A DNA stretch of 13,069 nucleotides, taken from NCBI GenBank assembly GCA_020444005.1, contig JAHLLU010000022.1, forward strand, positions 1 through 13,069. The letters are read 5' to 3'. The position numbers were made by a program, and so were the translations under genes. Origin of the DNA: an archaeon (GTDB taxonomy: Archaea > Thermoproteota > Bathyarchaeia > TCS64). This document shows, in pieces, positions 11,583 to 13,069 of the stretch (its first letter is position 1; every line of letters starts with the position of its first letter). The notes under the pieces were generated by a model. It saw only the letters and a program-made list of their open reading frames with translations, searched no databases and was not told where the DNA came from.

Positions 11583-13069
11583 ATGAAATACGTAAGAAAG
11601 CGAGACGGGAAGCTAGCGGAATTTGATAAGACCCGCATAGAGAACGCTATTAGTAAGGCGATGAGGGCGGTTGGAGAGGGAAAAAAGGATACCGCCATAG
11701 GGATCACACATATTGTACTTGGTGAACTGGACGAGCACTTTGGGGAGGATGGATGCCCCACAGTCGAGGAAATACAGGACATCGTAGAGGAATCAATAAT
11801 CAGGGCAGGCTACGCAAGGACAGCCAAAGCCTACATCTTGTACAGGGCAAAACAGAATGAGCTCAGGGAGCTTGCGGCTGGACTGAGTAGCGATGATATG
11901 GTTGAGAAGTATCTGATGCTGGATGACTGGAAGATCAGGGAAAACAGCAACATGAGTTACAGCCTTCAGGGCTTGAACAATTATATTTCTAGTAACGTCA
12001 TCAGCAGGTACTGGACCAACAGAATCTACCCCCAGAGCGTAAGAGAGGCACACAACAGCGGAGACCTTCATATTCACGACCTTGCTGTACTTGGTCCATA
12101 CTGTGTAGGCTGGGACTTACCAGACTTATTGTTATCAGGCTTCAAAGGCGTATCAGGCAAAATATCAAGCGCGCCAGCGAAACACTTCAGAACCGCCCTA
12201 GGGCAGATCGTCAACTTCTTCTACACTCTGCAAGGAGAAGCCGCAGGAGCACAGGCGTTCAGCAACTTTGACTCATATCTTGCGCCTTTCATACGATATG
12301 ATGGGCTAAGTGAAAGAGAAGTAAAACAGGCGTTCCAAGAGTTCCTATTCAACATCAACGTACCAACCCGGGTTGGTTTCCAGACACCATTCACAAACAT
12401 AACCATGGATATGACTGTGCCAAACTTCCTGAAGGATGAGCCCGTTGTGCTTGGAGGCAAGATCCATCCAGATTTTTATGGTGACTTCCAAGACGAGATG
12501 GACCTGTTCAACACTGGCTTCGCTGAGGCAATGAGTGAGGGGGATGCATCAGGCAGGGTATTCACTTTCCCAATCCCCACCTATAGCTTGACTAAGGACT
12601 TTGACTGGGATAGCAACGTTGCTCAGAAGGTCTTCGAGATGACAGCCAAGTATGGTATCCCATACTTCAGCAACTTCATCAACAGTGACATGAACCCTGA
12701 GGATGTCCGCAGCATGTGTTGTAGGCTCAGGATCGATAACCGTGAACTCAGAAAACGAGGAGGCGGTTTGTTCGGTGCGAATCCTTTGACGGGCAGCATC
12801 GGCGTAGTTACACTGAACCTTCCAAGAATCGGTTATATTACTAAATCCGAGGAGGCTTTCCTTGAACGTGTCTCAGAGTTGATGGATATTGCGCGTGATA
12901 GTCTTGAGATTAAGCGGAAGACTGTTGAGAAGCTTAGCGAGAACGGTTTGTATCCGTATAGTGCATTCTATCTGCGTAATGTGAAGGAGGCGTATGGTAG
13001 CTACTGGAAGAACCACTTCAGCACCATTGGTCTGGTGGGTATGAACGAGGCTATTGTGAACCTCATGGG
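11583..13069 (+). CDS. nrdD: Anaerobic (class III) ribonucleoside-triphosphate reductase, 3' end cut by window edge
   Basis: Glycyl-radical enzyme that reduces ribonucleoside triphosphates to deoxyribonucleotides for DNA synthesis under anoxic conditions. I translated 495 residues from ATG 11583. Residues 1-95 are an ATP-cone (MKYVRKRDGKLAEFD, then AYILYRAKQNELRE), the allosteric dATP/ATP sensor. The NrdD domain follows, with GDLHIHDL near 159-166, GFQTPFTNITMD near 264-275, and GSIGVVTLNLPRIGY near 406-420. The pair Cys379-Cys380 in SMCCRLR is where the catalytic thiyl cysteine is expected. The zinc site and the C-terminal glycyl radical lie beyond the window, as would the activase nrdG if it is adjacent. 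No intein is visible in the seen part. Wobble bases change from A/C to T/G near 12840. Confidence 0.96.
   Translation, partial: MKYVRKRDGKLAEFDKTRIENAISKAMRAVGEGKKDTAIGITHIVLGELDEHFGEDGCPTVEEIQDIVEESIIRAGYARTAKAYILYRAKQNELRELAAGLSSDDMVEKYLMLDDWKIRENSNMSYSLQGLNNYISSNVISRYWTNRIYPQSVREAHNSGDLHIHDLAVLGPYCVGWDLPDLLLSGFKGVSGKISSAPAKHFRTALGQIVNFFYTLQGEAAGAQAFSNFDSYLAPFIRYDGLSEREVKQAFQEFLFNINVPTRVGFQTPFTNITMDMTVPNFLKDEPVVLGGKIHPDFYGDFQDEMDLFNTGFAEAMSEGDASGRVFTFPIPTYSLTKDFDWDSNVAQKVFEMTAKYGIPYFSNFINSDMNPEDVRSMCCRLRIDNRELRKRGGGLFGANPLTGSIGVVTLNLPRIGYITKSEEAFLERVSELMDIARDSLEIKRKTVEKLSENGLYPYSAFYLRNVKEAYGSYWKNHFSTIGLVGMNEAIVNLM

Noticed and set aside
11543..12460. Minus-strand frames at 11543-11782, 11793-12077 and 12221-12460
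   Set aside because: All are antisense to nrdD, which is unbroken over this stretch.
1..13069. Mobile elements, CRISPR arrays, inteins, defence systems
   Set aside because: I looked for transposases, terminal repeats, spaced direct repeats, intein motifs inside cdc48 and nrdD, and restriction or toxin genes, and saw none.

Overview
This window reads as a chromosomal segment from an archaeon. The evidence is a Cdc48/VAT-type AAA ATPase, an archaeal-style Hsp20, and an archaeal promoter layout in which AT-rich TATA-like boxes lie about 25-30 nt upstream of start codons. Most of these starts have no Shine-Dalgarno, so many mRNAs are probably leaderless. The few clear Shine-Dalgarno sequences sit before genes inside operons (cdc48, the molybdoenzyme) or behind a long leader (nrdD). 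TTG and GTG starts are used. The lineage cannot be fixed by eye; an Asgard or TACK/Bathyarchaeota-type anaerobe is plausible, and the class III (oxygen-sensitive) ribonucleotide reductase supports anaerobic life. No insertion sequence, CRISPR array, tRNA, rRNA or phage gene was seen.

Layout. (1) 1-1944, minus strand: hsp20 followed by cdc48 (cut by the window edge), a protein quality-control operon. (2) 2109-2765: a divergently transcribed protein with a helical N-terminus and two ACT-like segments, separated from hsp20 by a promoter region holding repeated TGTCA/TGACA words. (3) 2762-3508, minus: an esterase-D-like hydrolase. (4) 3794-5068: an MFS transporter of the oxalate/monocarboxylate type, converging on a carbon-nitrogen hydrolase (nitrilase, 5069-6124) and a small Cys-rich zinc-ribbon protein (6167-6355). 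(5) 6433-7284: an EamA/DMT permease. (6) 7317-8455: two overlapping genes for a five-helix membrane cytochrome b-like protein with two H-x13-H pairs and a secreted, membrane-anchored sulfite-oxidase-fold molybdopterin protein, analogous to bacterial MsrQ/MsrP. (7) 8445-9335, minus: an isoaspartyl peptidase/plant-type asparaginase. (8) 9430-9783: a KdgF-like cupin. (9) 9792-10574, minus: a membrane-anchored glutaminyl-peptide cyclotransferase. (10) 10645-11130: a GNAT acetyltransferase. (11) 11131-11582: a T-rich non-coding stretch with a hairpin/T-tract and a potentially structured leader. (12) 11583-end: nrdD, anaerobic ribonucleoside-triphosphate reductase, cut by the window edge.

The genes are mostly single housekeeping or scavenging units rather than one pathway. 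Convergent neighbours are packed tail to tail with 0-11 nt overlap. The observations most worth following are the MsrPQ-like redox pair, the foldable nrdD leader, the shared boxes at the hsp20 divergent promoter, and a switch between A/C-ending and T/G-ending synonymous codons inside single genes.
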